51,470 bases of DNA. It comes from Chloroflexota bacterium. Lineage in GTDB: Bacteria > Chloroflexota > Limnocylindria > Limnocylindrales > CSP1-4. Location: contig JAJXUG010000028.1 in NCBI GenBank assembly GCA_021783095.1, positions 1-51,470 on the forward strand, given 5' to 3'. Numbering within the stretch: position 1 is the first letter of the stretch; each line of letters starts with the position of its first letter. The notes under the pieces are model-generated. The model was not told the origin of the DNA. It ran no database searches and was given only the letters and a program-made list of their open reading frames with translations. Shown here in pieces: positions 36,461 through 45,255 of the stretch. The position numbers and the translations under genes are program-made.

Positions 36461-37588
36461 ATGCCGCCGACCGCTGAGCGCCGCCTCGTGATCCTCGCCG
36501 AGGGCAACTTCGGCTACCACCACGGCAAGACCGCCATGGGCGTGATCCGGTTCGGCCAGGACAAGGTGCTCGCGGTCATCGACTCGACGCAGGCCGGCCG
36601 CAACGTCCGCGAGTGGCTGGGGGACACCGGGCGGTACGACATCCCCATCGTCGCCTCGCTCTCGGACGCGCTCGGGTTCCTGCCCCGCGCGAACGGCCTG
36701 CTCATCGGCATCGCGCCCACCGGCGGCAAGCTGCCCGACGAGTGGCGCGCCGTCATCCTCGCCGCGATCCGCTCCGGGCTCGACATCCACTCCGGTCTGC
36801 ACACGCTTTTCGCCGACGACCCCGAGTTCGCCGACGCCGCCAAGTCCGCTGGCGTCCGGCTCGTCGACTACCGCCGCGCGCCCGATCGCATGGAGACGTC
36901 GCTCGGCCGGCTCCACGAGCCCGGCAAGCGGGTGGTCCTCACGGTCGGCACCGACTGCGCGATCGGCAAGATGTCCGTGGCCCTGGAGCTGCGCCGGGCG
37001 GCGGTCGCGAGCGGGCGGTCCGCCACGTTCGTGGCCACCGGCCAGACCGGCATGATGATCGAGGGCTGGGGCGTGGCGGTGGACCGCGTGATCTCGGACT
37101 TCGTCCAGGGCACCTGCGAGTGGCTGAGCGAGGAGGGGGAGCGGCGCGGCGACTGGTTGCTCGTGGAGGGCCAGGGCTCGCTCGACCACCCGGCCTACAG
37201 CTCGGTCACGCTGGGCCTGATCCACGGGTTCACGCCCCAGGCGATGGTGCTCGTCCACATGCCCGGCCTCGACGAGCACGACTGGGACCACGTCCCGGAC
37301 CGCAAGTTCCCGCTCAAGGCGCTACCGGACTTCATCCGCGTCCACGAGGAAGTGGCGGGCCTCGTCGCGCCGTCGAAGGTGGTGGCGGTCGCGCTCAACA
37401 CGTCGCGGATCACCGACGAGGCCGACGCCCGGCGGGTGATCGCCTCGGTTGCCGCGGAGACGGGCCTGCCCACGGACGACCCCGTCCGGTTCGGCGGCGA
37501 GTCGCTCTGGGCGAGCATCGCGGCGGCCACGGAGGGTCTGCGCTGGGTGGTGGAGAACGACGGTCGGGGCGAGGCGACCGCGGCATGA
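36461..37588 (+). CDS. DUF1611 P-loop protein (DgcN-like)
   Basis: 375 aa. DUF1611 hallmarks are an N-terminal Rossmann-like domain (VILAEGNFGYHHGKTA) and a P-loop domain with GTDCAIGKMS (about residues 163-172), then FVATGQTGMMIEGWG and VEGQGSLDHPAYS. A DUF1611 member, DgcN, is reported as an N-acetyltransferase for D-glutamate acting with an enolase-superfamily enzyme. Here such an enzyme is encoded directly downstream with a 4-base overlap. D-glutamate or related amino-acid/dipeptide metabolism is inferred. Confidence 0.88.
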   Translation: MPPTAERRLVILAEGNFGYHHGKTAMGVIRFGQDKVLAVIDSTQAGRNVREWLGDTGRYDIPIVASLSDALGFLPRANGLLIGIAPTGGKLPDEWRAVILAAIRSGLDIHSGLHTLFADDPEFADAAKSAGVRLVDYRRAPDRMETSLGRLHEPGKRVVLTVGTDCAIGKMSVALELRRAAVASGRSATFVATGQTGMMIEGWGVAVDRVISDFVQGTCEWLSEEGERRGDWLLVEGQGSLDHPAYSSVTLGLIHGFTPQAMVLVHMPGLDEHDWDHVPDRKFPLKALPDFIRVHEEVAGLVAPSKVVAVALNTSRITDEADARRVIASVAAETGLPTDDPVRFGGESLWASIAAATEGLRWVVENDGRGEATAA

Positions 37589-38673
37589 CGTTCGCGATCC
37601 GGTTCCGAACCCTGGAGCTGGCACTCCGCGACCCGTTCGTCATCGCCCGCGCGGCGCCTGGGGAGGGCCGCCGGATCATCACGGTCGTGGCGGAGCTGCG
37701 CGACGAGGCCGATTCGCGGGACGGCCTCGTGGGACTCGGCGAGGGCTACCCGGAGGCCTACTACGGCGACACCCCCGAGACGATGCGGGCGGTGGCACCG
37801 CTGCTGCTGGCGGCGATCGAGCCGGTGGCCGAGGGCCTGCGCGCCGGCCTCGACGAGGCGCGCGCGGCGCTGGCGGCCGCAGCGGACCTGATGGATGCAG
37901 AGCTGGCGCACCACGGGGCGGCCAAGTGCAGCATCGACATCGCGCTCCACGACCTCGTCGGCAAGCGCCTGGGCGTCTCGGTGCGCGAGCTGCTCGAGAT
38001 GCCTGCCGAGCGCCCGCCCACGGACTTCACGCTCGGCATCGACACGCCTGACGTCGTCGCCGAGCGGGCCCGGCGCGCGGCCGACTTCCCGGCGCTCAAG
38101 ATCAAGGTGGGCGGCCCGAGCGACCTCGCCACGCTCGAGGCGGTGCGCCGCGTGTACGCGGGCCCGATCCGCGTGGACGCCAACACGGGCTGGACGCTCG
38201 AGGGCGCCACCGATCTGCTGCCGGTCCTGGAGCGGATGGGGGTGGTGCTCATCGAGCAGCCGTTCCCGGCCCGTCGCCTGGACCTCCTGCGCGAGCTCCA
38301 GGCGCGCTCGCCGCTGCCCATCGTGGCGGACGAGAGCGCCGTGACGATCGAGGACCTCGATGCGCTCGTCGGCGTGGTCGCGGGCGTGAACGTGAAGCTC
38401 GCGAAGGTCGGCGGCGTGGGTCCTGCCAAGCGAATGCTCCAGCGGGCGCGTGAACTGGGGTTCCGGACGTTCCTCGGCTGCATGGAGGAGACGTCGATCG
38501 TGATCGCCGCCTCGGCCGCGGTCTCACCGCTCGCGGACTGGGTGGACCTCGACGGCTGCCTGCTCCTCGCGGACGACCCGGTGAGCGGCCTCGAGATCGG
38601 GCAGGACAAGGTCTGGCAGGTGTCGGAACGCGCGGGTCTGGGTCTCGAGCTGAGGGCCGACGCGCGGCCATAG
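37585..38673 (+). CDS. Dipeptide-epimerase-like enolase-superfamily enzyme
   Basis: 362 aa, start overlapping DUF1611 (ATGA). The muconate-lactonising-type barrel shows ALKIKVGG (KxK motif), metal ligands in VDANTGW, IEQPFP and VADESAV, the second catalytic Lys in NVKLAKVGG, and the C-terminal VDLDG. This set fits L-Ala-D/L-Glu epimerases and DgcA-type partners of DUF1611. The enzyme would abstract the alpha proton of an amino acid or dipeptide. The exact substrate is open. Confidence 0.9.
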   Translation: MTFAIRFRTLELALRDPFVIARAAPGEGRRIITVVAELRDEADSRDGLVGLGEGYPEAYYGDTPETMRAVAPLLLAAIEPVAEGLRAGLDEARAALAAAADLMDAELAHHGAAKCSIDIALHDLVGKRLGVSVRELLEMPAERPPTDFTLGIDTPDVVAERARRAADFPALKIKVGGPSDLATLEAVRRVYAGPIRVDANTGWTLEGATDLLPVLERMGVVLIEQPFPARRLDLLRELQARSPLPIVADESAVTIEDLDALVGVVAGVNVKLAKVGGVGPAKRMLQRARELGFRTFLGCMEETSIVIAASAAVSPLADWVDLDGCLLLADDPVSGLEIGQDKVWQVSERAGLGLELRADARP

Positions 38674-38848
38674 GGCCATCCCCAAGAGCCGAGCGGCGGG
38701 ACCTGAGGGCGCCGGAATGGCGCGTCAAGAGGCAGGATCCACAGACTTCAGGACACCTGCCGCGTATGTCCACCAGGTGCCGAACCCTGTGGACAACTCG
38801 GTGGGAAACATCGTGGAGAAGGCCCTTCCGCGGCGGCCCGATGACCCG

Positions 38849-38854
38849 TAGGAT
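38849..38854 (+). promoter_or_regulatory. Candidate -10 (TAGGAT) in the 320-bp gap before the next small gene
   Basis: The only good hexamer in 38674-38993. The rest of the gap contains an ATCCACAG and a TGTGGACAA, single DnaA-box-like words, with no other structure seen. Confidence 0.3.
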
Positions 38855-38993
38855 TCCCGGAGTCGCCGCCCGGGGAGCCTCGGCAAGGGGGCCGCGACCG
38901 AGCCCAGCACTCATCTGACCGGTGTACGGGGCCCAGCTATTCGCCCGTCACGGCCCGCACGCGCTTTCCAGATCCTGGGAGGGTTTCTTCTTC

Positions 38994-39347
38994 ATGCTGC
39001 CCGCAGGTACCGCCGTTGCCGCACCCGCCACCACGCCGGAGGCCGAAGCGTTCGTGCGGTTCTGCTACCAGCGCCGCCGTGTCGGCTGGCCTGAGCTCTA
39101 CGACGAGATGTGCCTCGTGGCCACCCGTGGACTCTTCCGCGGCATGGGGCGCGAGGCGCTCTCGGAGGTGGGCGTGGGGTTCAGCCTGTTCGAGACCCCG
39201 CGGATGGCCCTGCTCGTCCGCCGGGTCGTCGGCGAGGAGCAGGCAGCACGCCGGGCGGCCCGGGCGGCCGCGATGGACGCGATGCGCGCCGCCGAGGATG
39301 CCGAGCGCGCCGCGACCGGCCCGGCGATGGTCGTGAACGCCGCCTGA
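38994..39347 (+). CDS. Hypothetical protein, 117 aa
   Basis: Start ATG 38994, with GGGAGGG 11 bases upstream; the frame also opens at 38922. The core FVRFCYQRRRVGWPELYDEM, followed by MGREALSEVGVGFS, looks like a genuine folded protein. The tail is Ala/Arg-rich helix. I recognise no family and see no signal or TM segment. It lies between the epimerase-like gene and a small leftward gene. Confidence 0.6.
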   Translation: MLPAGTAVAAPATTPEAEAFVRFCYQRRRVGWPELYDEMCLVATRGLFRGMGREALSEVGVGFSLFETPRMALLVRRVVGEEQAARRAARAAAMDAMRAAEDAERAATGPAMVVNAA

Positions 39348-39673
39348 GTCAGGGCGCGACCTTTCGACCCGGGAGTTCGCCCAGCGCGCCACGCTCCCTG
39401 CAATCCGCTGGCGTCGGCGGCCGCCGCTATTGATCCGACGCTCTACTCGCCGTTGCAGTATCGGTCGTCCCGGCCGAGCGCGGCGCCAGCATGACAGCGC
39501 TGGGCATTGGAGCTGGTGGGCCCTCCCCGACCGTGCACGTCTGCGGGGGCCATCTCGCCCCGAACGGAAGTTGCCTGCCGCTGCCCGGGCTCGCGTCGCG
39601 GTAGCCGACCGGACACCGGCTCCCCGGGCGTCGGCGGCCGAGCGACGCGGTGCCGCGTGATCGCCGCGGAACC
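39348..39673. other. Intergenic stretch, nothing recognised
   Basis: 326 bp between two small convergent genes. I see only GC-driven open frames and one hairpin-capable word pair (GGAG/CTCC around 39510-39527); no terminator with a T-tract. Confidence 0.4.
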
Positions 39674-39901
39674 TCAGGCGCGAATGCGCCGCCGGGCCAT
39701 CTCGCCCTCGATCTGGCGCTCGGCCTCGACGTAGCGGTCGATCTGCTCGCGCAGCTGATTCGCCTCGGGGGTGTAGAGATGGACCTGCTGCTGGAGGATG
39801 TACGACAGCCGACGGCTGGTCATCCGCACGTGGTCGAGGTTCTTCATCAGGACCAGCGGGTCCATCGAGGCGAGGTCGGACGGGGGGTACATCTGGTTCA
39901 T
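39674..39901 (-). CDS. Small hypothetical protein, 75 aa
   Basis: A Met/Gln/Leu-containing helical protein (VLMKNLDHVRMTSRRLSYIL, then QLREQIDRYVEAERQIEGEM) whose composition differs from the GC-driven noise around it. Amphipathic helices suggest a short coiled coil. TAGCAT lies nine bases before the ATG on this strand, giving almost no leader. Family and function unknown. Confidence 0.7.
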   Translation of the reverse strand: MNQMYPPSDLASMDPLVLMKNLDHVRMTSRRLSYILQQQVHLYTPEANQLREQIDRYVEAERQIEGEMARRRIRA

Positions 39902-40045
39902 CGCCCCGCAATGCTAGCCGAAGCGGGGAGGCCGATGACGCCCCGCTGCGCGGCGTCGGACCGGCCGGCGGCCAGGCGCATCGTGACCGTCGCGCAGCTG
40001 GGAGCCTGCTCGCGGAGGGCCCGGTTCGCCGCAGTGCGGGCGTGC

Positions 40046-40298
40046 TGGCCGTGGGCCACCAATCCCGGGGCCAGGGGCCCGAGCGCTGGGCCGCGTGGTG
40101 CCCCGGGCCACCGTCGGCGGGCCGGAGGCCCGAGCGCTGGGCCGCGTGGTGGCTCTGGGCCACCAAACCGGGCTGGCGGCGCCGATTGGCCGAGCATCTG
40201 GTGGTGCTCCGCCAACAGCTGCGGCCGGTGGTGGGCGCTGGCCACCGTCGGCAGGGCGGAGGCCGGGACCGAGCCCGGAATTGGCGGTGCTCCGCCAA
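40046..40298. repeat. Array of six hairpins based on TGGTGGC/GCCACCA, mostly about 51-bp period
   Basis: Hairpin centres lie near 40052, 40104, 40156, 40206, 40238 and 40290; gaps are about 52, 52, 50, 32 and 52 bp. Perfect 7-bp stems are TGGTGGC-TCTGG-GCCACCA (40147-40165) and TTGGCGG-TGCT-CCGCCAA (40281-40298). TGGTGG-TGCT-CCGCCA (40199-40214) has one G-T pair; the others have 4-5 bp. A 25-bp direct repeat occurs at 40076-40100 and 40127-40151. The array fills much of the 503-bp gap 39902-40404, just 3' of the methyltransferase gene. Confidence 0.7.
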
Positions 40299-40404
40299 CG
40301 GCGGGGGCCAAGACTCGTCGCGGGCAACGCATCCAAGGCGGGCGTCCGGCTCCGGCCGGTACTCGATGGGCGCGCACCAACGCCCGGCTGCGCGAACGCC
40401 TAGG

Positions 40405-41808
40405 CTAGATCGAGCGGAGGCGCTGCGGCGGCCAGGCCCAGTCGATCGGCCGGTCGGCGGCGGCGATCGCTCGGCGGCGCCCGGCCTCGGTCGCGCCCAG
40501 CACGAGGATCCGGTCGGTCTTGGTGGCCCGCCCGGCCTCGTCGCCCCACAGGCGGGTCATCTTGCGGTTGGCGGCCACCTCGTCGCGGACGATGCCCGCG
40601 AGATGGAACCCGGCCGGGTGCGCGGCCTCCTCCCAGACGCGCTCGGGGAGGTGCAGGCCGTCACGCGAGGGCTTGCCGCGGTCGGTCTCCACATCGCCGA
40701 TGACGAGCACCGCGATCCCGTCGTCCGTCAGCGAGGGGCGCAGGTCGGCGAGCACCTCGCGCATGAAGGCGAGGTACGGCTCGCGGGTGTGCGCGGCGTC
40801 GAGCTCCTCGTCGATGGCGCGGGCGTCGAAGCCCAGCAGCCAGGTGCGCAGCCAGTTGTAGTAGCCGTACTTGAGGACCCGCAGGTACGGCGGCGACGTG
40901 ACGGCGAGGCGGGCGCGGTCGGGCAGACCTCGGGCGCGCAGGGCGGCGCGGGCGCGCTGGCCGGCGGTCCGCGCGTCCCCGAGCAGCGCGATGCCGGCGG
41001 TGGTGGGCACCGGCTCGCGGTACAGGCGGTCGAACTTGGCGGCCAGCGCGTCGAAGGCGTCCCGGCGGGGCGCCACGTAGCCGTGCTCCGCGACGAAGGT
41101 GCGGACGTAGCGGGGCGCCATGCTGAACGCGTTGGGCATGACGGTCGAGAGGTACGACGGCGTCTTGCCGTGGAGGATCCCGGTCAGGGCGCCGGCGAGG
41201 AAGCGGTCCGTGTGGTCGTCGAGGCGCAGTTGCGAGCGCAGGAGCAGCAGCTGGCCGAGCGTCCGGGGATCGAACGCGAGCGCCACCTCGTCGGGGACGG
41301 ACTCGTCGCGCGCGTCGGGCCCGCGGCCGCTGCCGGGGGTGGGGACGAAGGCCGACGGGTGGCCGGGCCGGGCGATCACGCGCCCGCCGAGCGCATCCCA
41401 GGCGGCGGCATCGGCGTTCCAGGCCAGGCGCAGCGTGGTGAGGCGCGTCTTCGCCTCGGCCGGTGTCGCGGGCTCGAGCTTCGCGGCGGTGAGCACGTGG
41501 GCGAGCGGGTTGAGGTCGTTGCCCACGCCGATCCGCCCTTCGGCGACGGCCTGGAGCGGCGCCGTCCCGCGGCCCGAGAACGGGTCGAGGACCACGTCTC
41601 CGGGACGGGTGTAGCGAGCGATGAAGGCGTGGGGGAGCGCGGCCGGGAAGCTGGCGAGGTACGAGCACATCGGGTGGAGGCTGTGGCCCCACAGGCGCGC
41701 CTGCGCCTTCCACTCGGGCTCCAGCGCGAGTGACGGCAGTGCGCTCGGCAGCTCGAGCGCGAGCTGGCCGGCGGTGGATCGTGATGCGCGAGGCATGTGG
41801 TCGGGCAT
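40405..41808 (-). CDS. Orphan site-specific DNA methyltransferase (TSPPY type)
   Basis: 467 aa from ATG 41808; ATG 41796 is also possible. The AdoMet-binding motif I is VVLDPFSGRGT (about residues 74-84) and the catalytic motif IV is TSPPYLRV (about 302-309), so the order is I before IV. A target-recognition-like region lies between (PNAFSMAPRYV, RRDAFDALAAKF). SPPY favours an amino-methyltransferase (N4-cytosine or N6-adenine). No restriction gene is nearby, so a regulatory or solitary role is likely. A TACGCT at 41862-41857 on this strand is a possible -10. Confidence 0.85.
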   Translation of the reverse strand: MPDHMPRASRSTAGQLALELPSALPSLALEPEWKAQARLWGHSLHPMCSYLASFPAALPHAFIARYTRPGDVVLDPFSGRGTAPLQAVAEGRIGVGNDLNPLAHVLTAAKLEPATPAEAKTRLTTLRLAWNADAAAWDALGGRVIARPGHPSAFVPTPGSGRGPDARDESVPDEVALAFDPRTLGQLLLLRSQLRLDDHTDRFLAGALTGILHGKTPSYLSTVMPNAFSMAPRYVRTFVAEHGYVAPRRDAFDALAAKFDRLYREPVPTTAGIALLGDARTAGQRARAALRARGLPDRARLAVTSPPYLRVLKYGYYNWLRTWLLGFDARAIDEELDAAHTREPYLAFMREVLADLRPSLTDDGIAVLVIGDVETDRGKPSRDGLHLPERVWEEAAHPAGFHLAGIVRDEVAANRKMTRLWGDEAGRATKTDRILVLGATEAGRRRAIAAADRPIDWAWPPQRLRSI

Positions 41809-41945
41809 TCCCGGGCTCGACGGGCCGCGTGGATTGGGCTCCCCGCAGGGCGGCGAAGCGTAGCACGCCGGAATCGAGGCGCGAATGGGCCGAATGTCGG
41901 ATTCGCGGCGCGCGGGGCGAGGTGGCCGACCGGGCGGCCGGGCGA

Positions 41946-42314
41946 TCAGGGACGGCCGCGCAGCGCCTCGTCCAGACTGCGCAGCAGCTCCCCGACCCGC
42001 CCTCCGCCGGCCGGTGCCTGCGGGTATCGGCGCAGCACCCCGACGAGGGCCGGTGCCGCTCGACCCGGCGCTCGCTCGTCCTCCCCGGCCGCCCTGCGCG
42101 CCGCCCAGGCGGTGTCGCGCAGTGCCTTCCCCCGCTTGCCGCCCCGAGCGAACGCCCAAGCGGCGTCGACCGCCTCGCGCCGGCGGCGGTCGCCCAAGTG
42201 GGCTCGCTCGAAGACCTCGAGGACGTCCTGCGCGCACTGCGCGGCGAAGCGCGCGACCTCGCGCAGATCGTCCATGCCGAGCTCGATCTCGGCCCTTCGG
42301 TTCCTCGCGCTCAC
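41946..42314 (-). CDS. Imm5-like putative immunity protein
   Basis: 122 aa from GTG 42314; ATG 42275 is an alternative. Its helical pattern AAQCAQDVLEVFERA, then DRRRREAVDAAWAFARG, matches the start of Imm5-type proteins, where two such helical repeats occur. The second half is weaker and Ala/Arg/Pro-rich. No toxin is visible next to it, so an immunity role is only by name. It lies 18 bases after the acyl-CoA ligase gene and is probably co-transcribed. Confidence 0.5.
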   Translation of the reverse strand: MSARNRRAEIELGMDDLREVARFAAQCAQDVLEVFERAHLGDRRRREAVDAAWAFARGGKRGKALRDTAWAARRAAGEDERAPGRAAPALVGVLRRYPQAPAGGGRVGELLRSLDEALRGRP

Positions 42315-42332
42315 GTTCGTCGTCCCGGGCGC

Positions 42333-45125
42333 CTAGCGACGGCCAAGCGCCTCGATCCGGACCCGCGCGTCGACGACCACCGCGCCCTCGGGCAGGACGA
42401 TGACCGGATTGCAGTCCATCTCGACGATCTCGGGGTGCGCCTCGACCATCGCGCTCACGCGCAGCAGCACCTGCTCCAGGGCGCCGACGTCCGCACGCGA
42501 GGCATTGCGGTAGCCCTCGAGCAGCGGGTACATCGCGAGCGAGCGGAGCATCTCGGCGGCGTCGCAGTCCGTGAGGGGAGTGATCCGGACGGCGACGTCC
42601 TTGAGCAGCTCCATCTCGGAGTCGCCGGCGCCGCACGCCATGACCGGGCCGAACAGCCGGTCGTGGACGACGCCCACGAGCATCTCGATGCCGGGCGGGA
42701 CCATGCGCTGGACCAGCAGCCGCTCGACATGGTGCCCGGCGGCCTCGAGGGCACGCGCCATCGCCTCGGCCCGGAGCCGCACTTCGGAAGCGCCCTCGAG
42801 GCCCAGTGCCACCGCCTGGGCGTCACGCTTGCGGACCACGCCGGTCGCGACGGCCTTGAGCGCCACGGGGCCCCCCAGCTCGTCCGCCGCGGCAGCCGCC
42901 TCCTCGGGCGTGGAGACGAGCCGCCAGTCGGCGACGCGGATCCCGTAGCAGTCGAGCAGCTGGGCAGCCTCGTCGGGGCGAAGCCAGCGGCTCCTGCCGA
43001 CGGCGCCCAGTCCGCTGCGCGTCGGCGGCGCCGCGTGCGCCTGTGCGGCGAGGCGCGGGTCATCGGCCCCGGCCGGCCGGCCGTCGGCGACGGCGAGCGC
43101 CAGCGCCTTCGCGAGCACCTCGGCCGCCTCGTCGGTGCGCAGGCCTTCGAGCGCCGGCACATTGCCCTCGGGCGCCGCGCGCCACTCGGCGTACCCCGCG
43201 GCATGGGCGAGTGCTCGGGCGGCCTCCTCGGGGAACGTGAACGCGGGCACGCGGACCGACCCGCTCCGCAGCGCGGCCGGCCCGCCCTCGCCCGAGAGGA
43301 ACACGGTCAGCACCGGGATGGGCCGCTCCAGCGCGGCGACGGCCTCGCGGACGGCGCCGGCGACCTCCTCGCTGCTGGACCCGATCGGCGGCACGAACAG
43401 GACGATGATCGCGTGGACGTCCTCGCAGCCCGCGAGGATCCGGATCGCGCGCCCGTACGCCTCGGGAGGCGCGTCCATCGTGTCGACCGGGTTGTCCAGC
43501 GTGGCCATCGGCGGCAGGCATTCGGCCAGCGCCCTGCGAGCCGCCTCGGGGATCGGCGGGACCACCAGGCCATCGGCTTCGCAGGCATCGGCCGCGAGGA
43601 TCCCCGGCCCGCCGCCGTTGGTCAGGATCGCCACGCCGCGGCCCGGCGGCAGCGGCTGGTTGGCGAGCAGCGCCGCCACGTCGAAGAACTCCGAGAGCGT
43701 GTCGGTGCGGACGACGCCGGCCTGGTGGAACAGCGCCTCGACCGTGACGTCCGAGGACGACACGCGGGCGCCGGTGTGCGACAGGCTGGCCCGCGCGCCC
43801 GCGGCCGAGCGGCCGCTCTTGACGGCGATGATCGGCTTGGTCCGGCCCACCCGCCGGGCGATCCGCGAGAACTTGCGCGGGTTGCCCACCGACTCCAGGT
43901 ACAGGGCGATGACGCTGGTCGCTTCGTCGCCCTCCCAGTACTGGAGGAAGTCGTTGCCCGACAGGTCGGCCTTGTTGCCGATCGAGATGAAGCTCGACAG
44001 CCCCAGGCCGAGGCGGTTGGCGTGCTCGATGATCGCGAGGCCGAGGGCGCCGCTCTGGGACAGGAACCCCACGCGACCGTCGATCGGCAGGGTGGGGGAG
44101 AAGGTGGCGTTGAGGCGGACGCCGTGCTCGAGGTTGATCACGCCCATGGCGTTGGGGCCCACGAGGCGCATGCCCGCGCCCCGGCAGGCCGCGACCAGCT
44201 CCCGCTGGCGGGCCGCGCCGTCCGGGCCGGTCTCGGCGAAGCCGGGCGACACGACCACGACGCTCTTCACGCCCTTGGCGGCGCAGTCGTGCACGACCTC
44301 GATCGTGGTCTCCGCCGGCAGCACGATGATGGCCAGGTCCACGGGCCCCGGGATCGCGAGGACCGAGCGGTAGGCCGCGACCGACTGGACGACGTCGGCC
44401 GCCGGGTTGACGGGGTAGACGGGTCCCGCGAAGCCGCAGCTGAGCAGGTTGTGGAACAGCTCCCCGCCCACGGTGCCGCGACGCCGCGACGCGCCGATGA
44501 CGGCGACCGACGTGGGGTGGAGCAGGGCGCGGACGGCGGCGGCTGCCGCGATCTGCTCGCGGCGCTCGAAGCGCTGGCGCGCCTCGCCGGTGAGCTCGGT
44601 GGGGAACTCCACCTGGATCGACCCGGGCTCGGAGCGGAGGCGGAGGGGGAAGCCGCTCGCGCGGAACACGTCGAGCATCCGGGCGTTCTCGATCAGGACC
44701 TCGGCCAGGAACGTCGTGATGCCCGCCTCGTTCGCACGGCGCGCCAGCTCCTCGAGCAGCAGCGTGGCCACGCCGCGCCCTTGGAACTCCTCGGCCACCA
44801 CGAAGGCGGCCTCGGCGGTCCCGGGCTCGAGCCACAGGTAGTTGCCGGTGCCGATGATCCGCGTCGTGCCGGCGGCTTCGGTCTCGGCCACGAGCGAGCA
44901 GTCGCGCGGATCCTCGAGCCTCGCCCACTTGCGCGCCCGCTCAGCGAGGTCGCCGCCCACGCTCGCGAAGCGCAGCCGGCGCGACTCGGGGTCCAGCCCC
45001 CGGAGGAACTCGACCATCGCCGGGACGTCGGCCTCGACGGCGTCGCGGATCCGGATCGGGGCTCCGTCGCGGAGTATCGTGTCACGCGATCGGTCCCGGC
45101 TCGCAGCGGGGCTGAAGCGGTTCAC
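42333..45125 (-). CDS. GNAT domain fused to ADP-forming acyl-CoA synthetase (Pat-like)
   Basis: 930 aa, GTG after AAGGAG. Residues about 20-180 form a GNAT acetyltransferase (acetyl-CoA loop EEFQGRGVATLLLEEL). Then come the CoA-binding domain (SVAVIGASRRRGTVG), a succinyl-CoA-ligase-like domain with the phospho-histidine loop SLSHTGARVSSSD, and a C-terminal ATP-grasp domain. In PatZ/Pka enzymes the GNAT is C-terminal; here it is N-terminal. The His is kept, so ligase activity may remain. The next genes are acuC, acsA and an acetate transporter. A role in acetylating and inactivating AcsA is inferred. Confidence 0.9.
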   Translation of the reverse strand: MNRFSPAASRDRSRDTILRDGAPIRIRDAVEADVPAMVEFLRGLDPESRRLRFASVGGDLAERARKWARLEDPRDCSLVAETEAAGTTRIIGTGNYLWLEPGTAEAAFVVAEEFQGRGVATLLLEELARRANEAGITTFLAEVLIENARMLDVFRASGFPLRLRSEPGSIQVEFPTELTGEARQRFERREQIAAAAAVRALLHPTSVAVIGASRRRGTVGGELFHNLLSCGFAGPVYPVNPAADVVQSVAAYRSVLAIPGPVDLAIIVLPAETTIEVVHDCAAKGVKSVVVVSPGFAETGPDGAARQRELVAACRGAGMRLVGPNAMGVINLEHGVRLNATFSPTLPIDGRVGFLSQSGALGLAIIEHANRLGLGLSSFISIGNKADLSGNDFLQYWEGDEATSVIALYLESVGNPRKFSRIARRVGRTKPIIAVKSGRSAAGARASLSHTGARVSSSDVTVEALFHQAGVVRTDTLSEFFDVAALLANQPLPPGRGVAILTNGGGPGILAADACEADGLVVPPIPEAARRALAECLPPMATLDNPVDTMDAPPEAYGRAIRILAGCEDVHAIIVLFVPPIGSSSEEVAGAVREAVAALERPIPVLTVFLSGEGGPAALRSGSVRVPAFTFPEEAARALAHAAGYAEWRAAPEGNVPALEGLRTDEAAEVLAKALALAVADGRPAGADDPRLAAQAHAAPPTRSGLGAVGRSRWLRPDEAAQLLDCYGIRVADWRLVSTPEEAAAAADELGGPVALKAVATGVVRKRDAQAVALGLEGASEVRLRAEAMARALEAAGHHVERLLVQRMVPPGIEMLVGVVHDRLFGPVMACGAGDSEMELLKDVAVRITPLTDCDAAEMLRSLAMYPLLEGYRNASRADVGALEQVLLRVSAMVEAHPEIVEMDCNPVIVLPEGAVVVDARVRIEALGRR

Positions 45126-45255
45126 TGGTTCTCCTTGTCGCCCCCGGCGGTCTGGGCCAGGTCATGCCGTGCTACCTTCCGCCCGTCCCGCACCCGCCCG
45201 GTGGCCGCTGCGATCTTACGCCGGTGGTCCGGGCTCCCGAGGCAGTCCCGCCCCC

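Noticed and set aside
38736..38800. DnaA boxes / replication origin
   Set aside because: Only two imperfect words (ATCCACAG and TGTGGACAA), no AT-rich unwinding region and no dnaA or dnaN nearby.
39430..39660. Small rightward reading frame in the gap before the 75-aa gene
   Set aside because: No ribosome-binding site or recognisable motif, and an Arg/Pro/Ala-rich product typical of chance frames here.
40042..40403. Protein-coding reading of the hairpin array (Pro/Ala/Arg/Gly repeats on either strand)
   Set aside because: Repeat units of 50-52 bp are mostly not multiples of three, so no frame keeps a protein repeat. The conserved feature is the inverted repeat.
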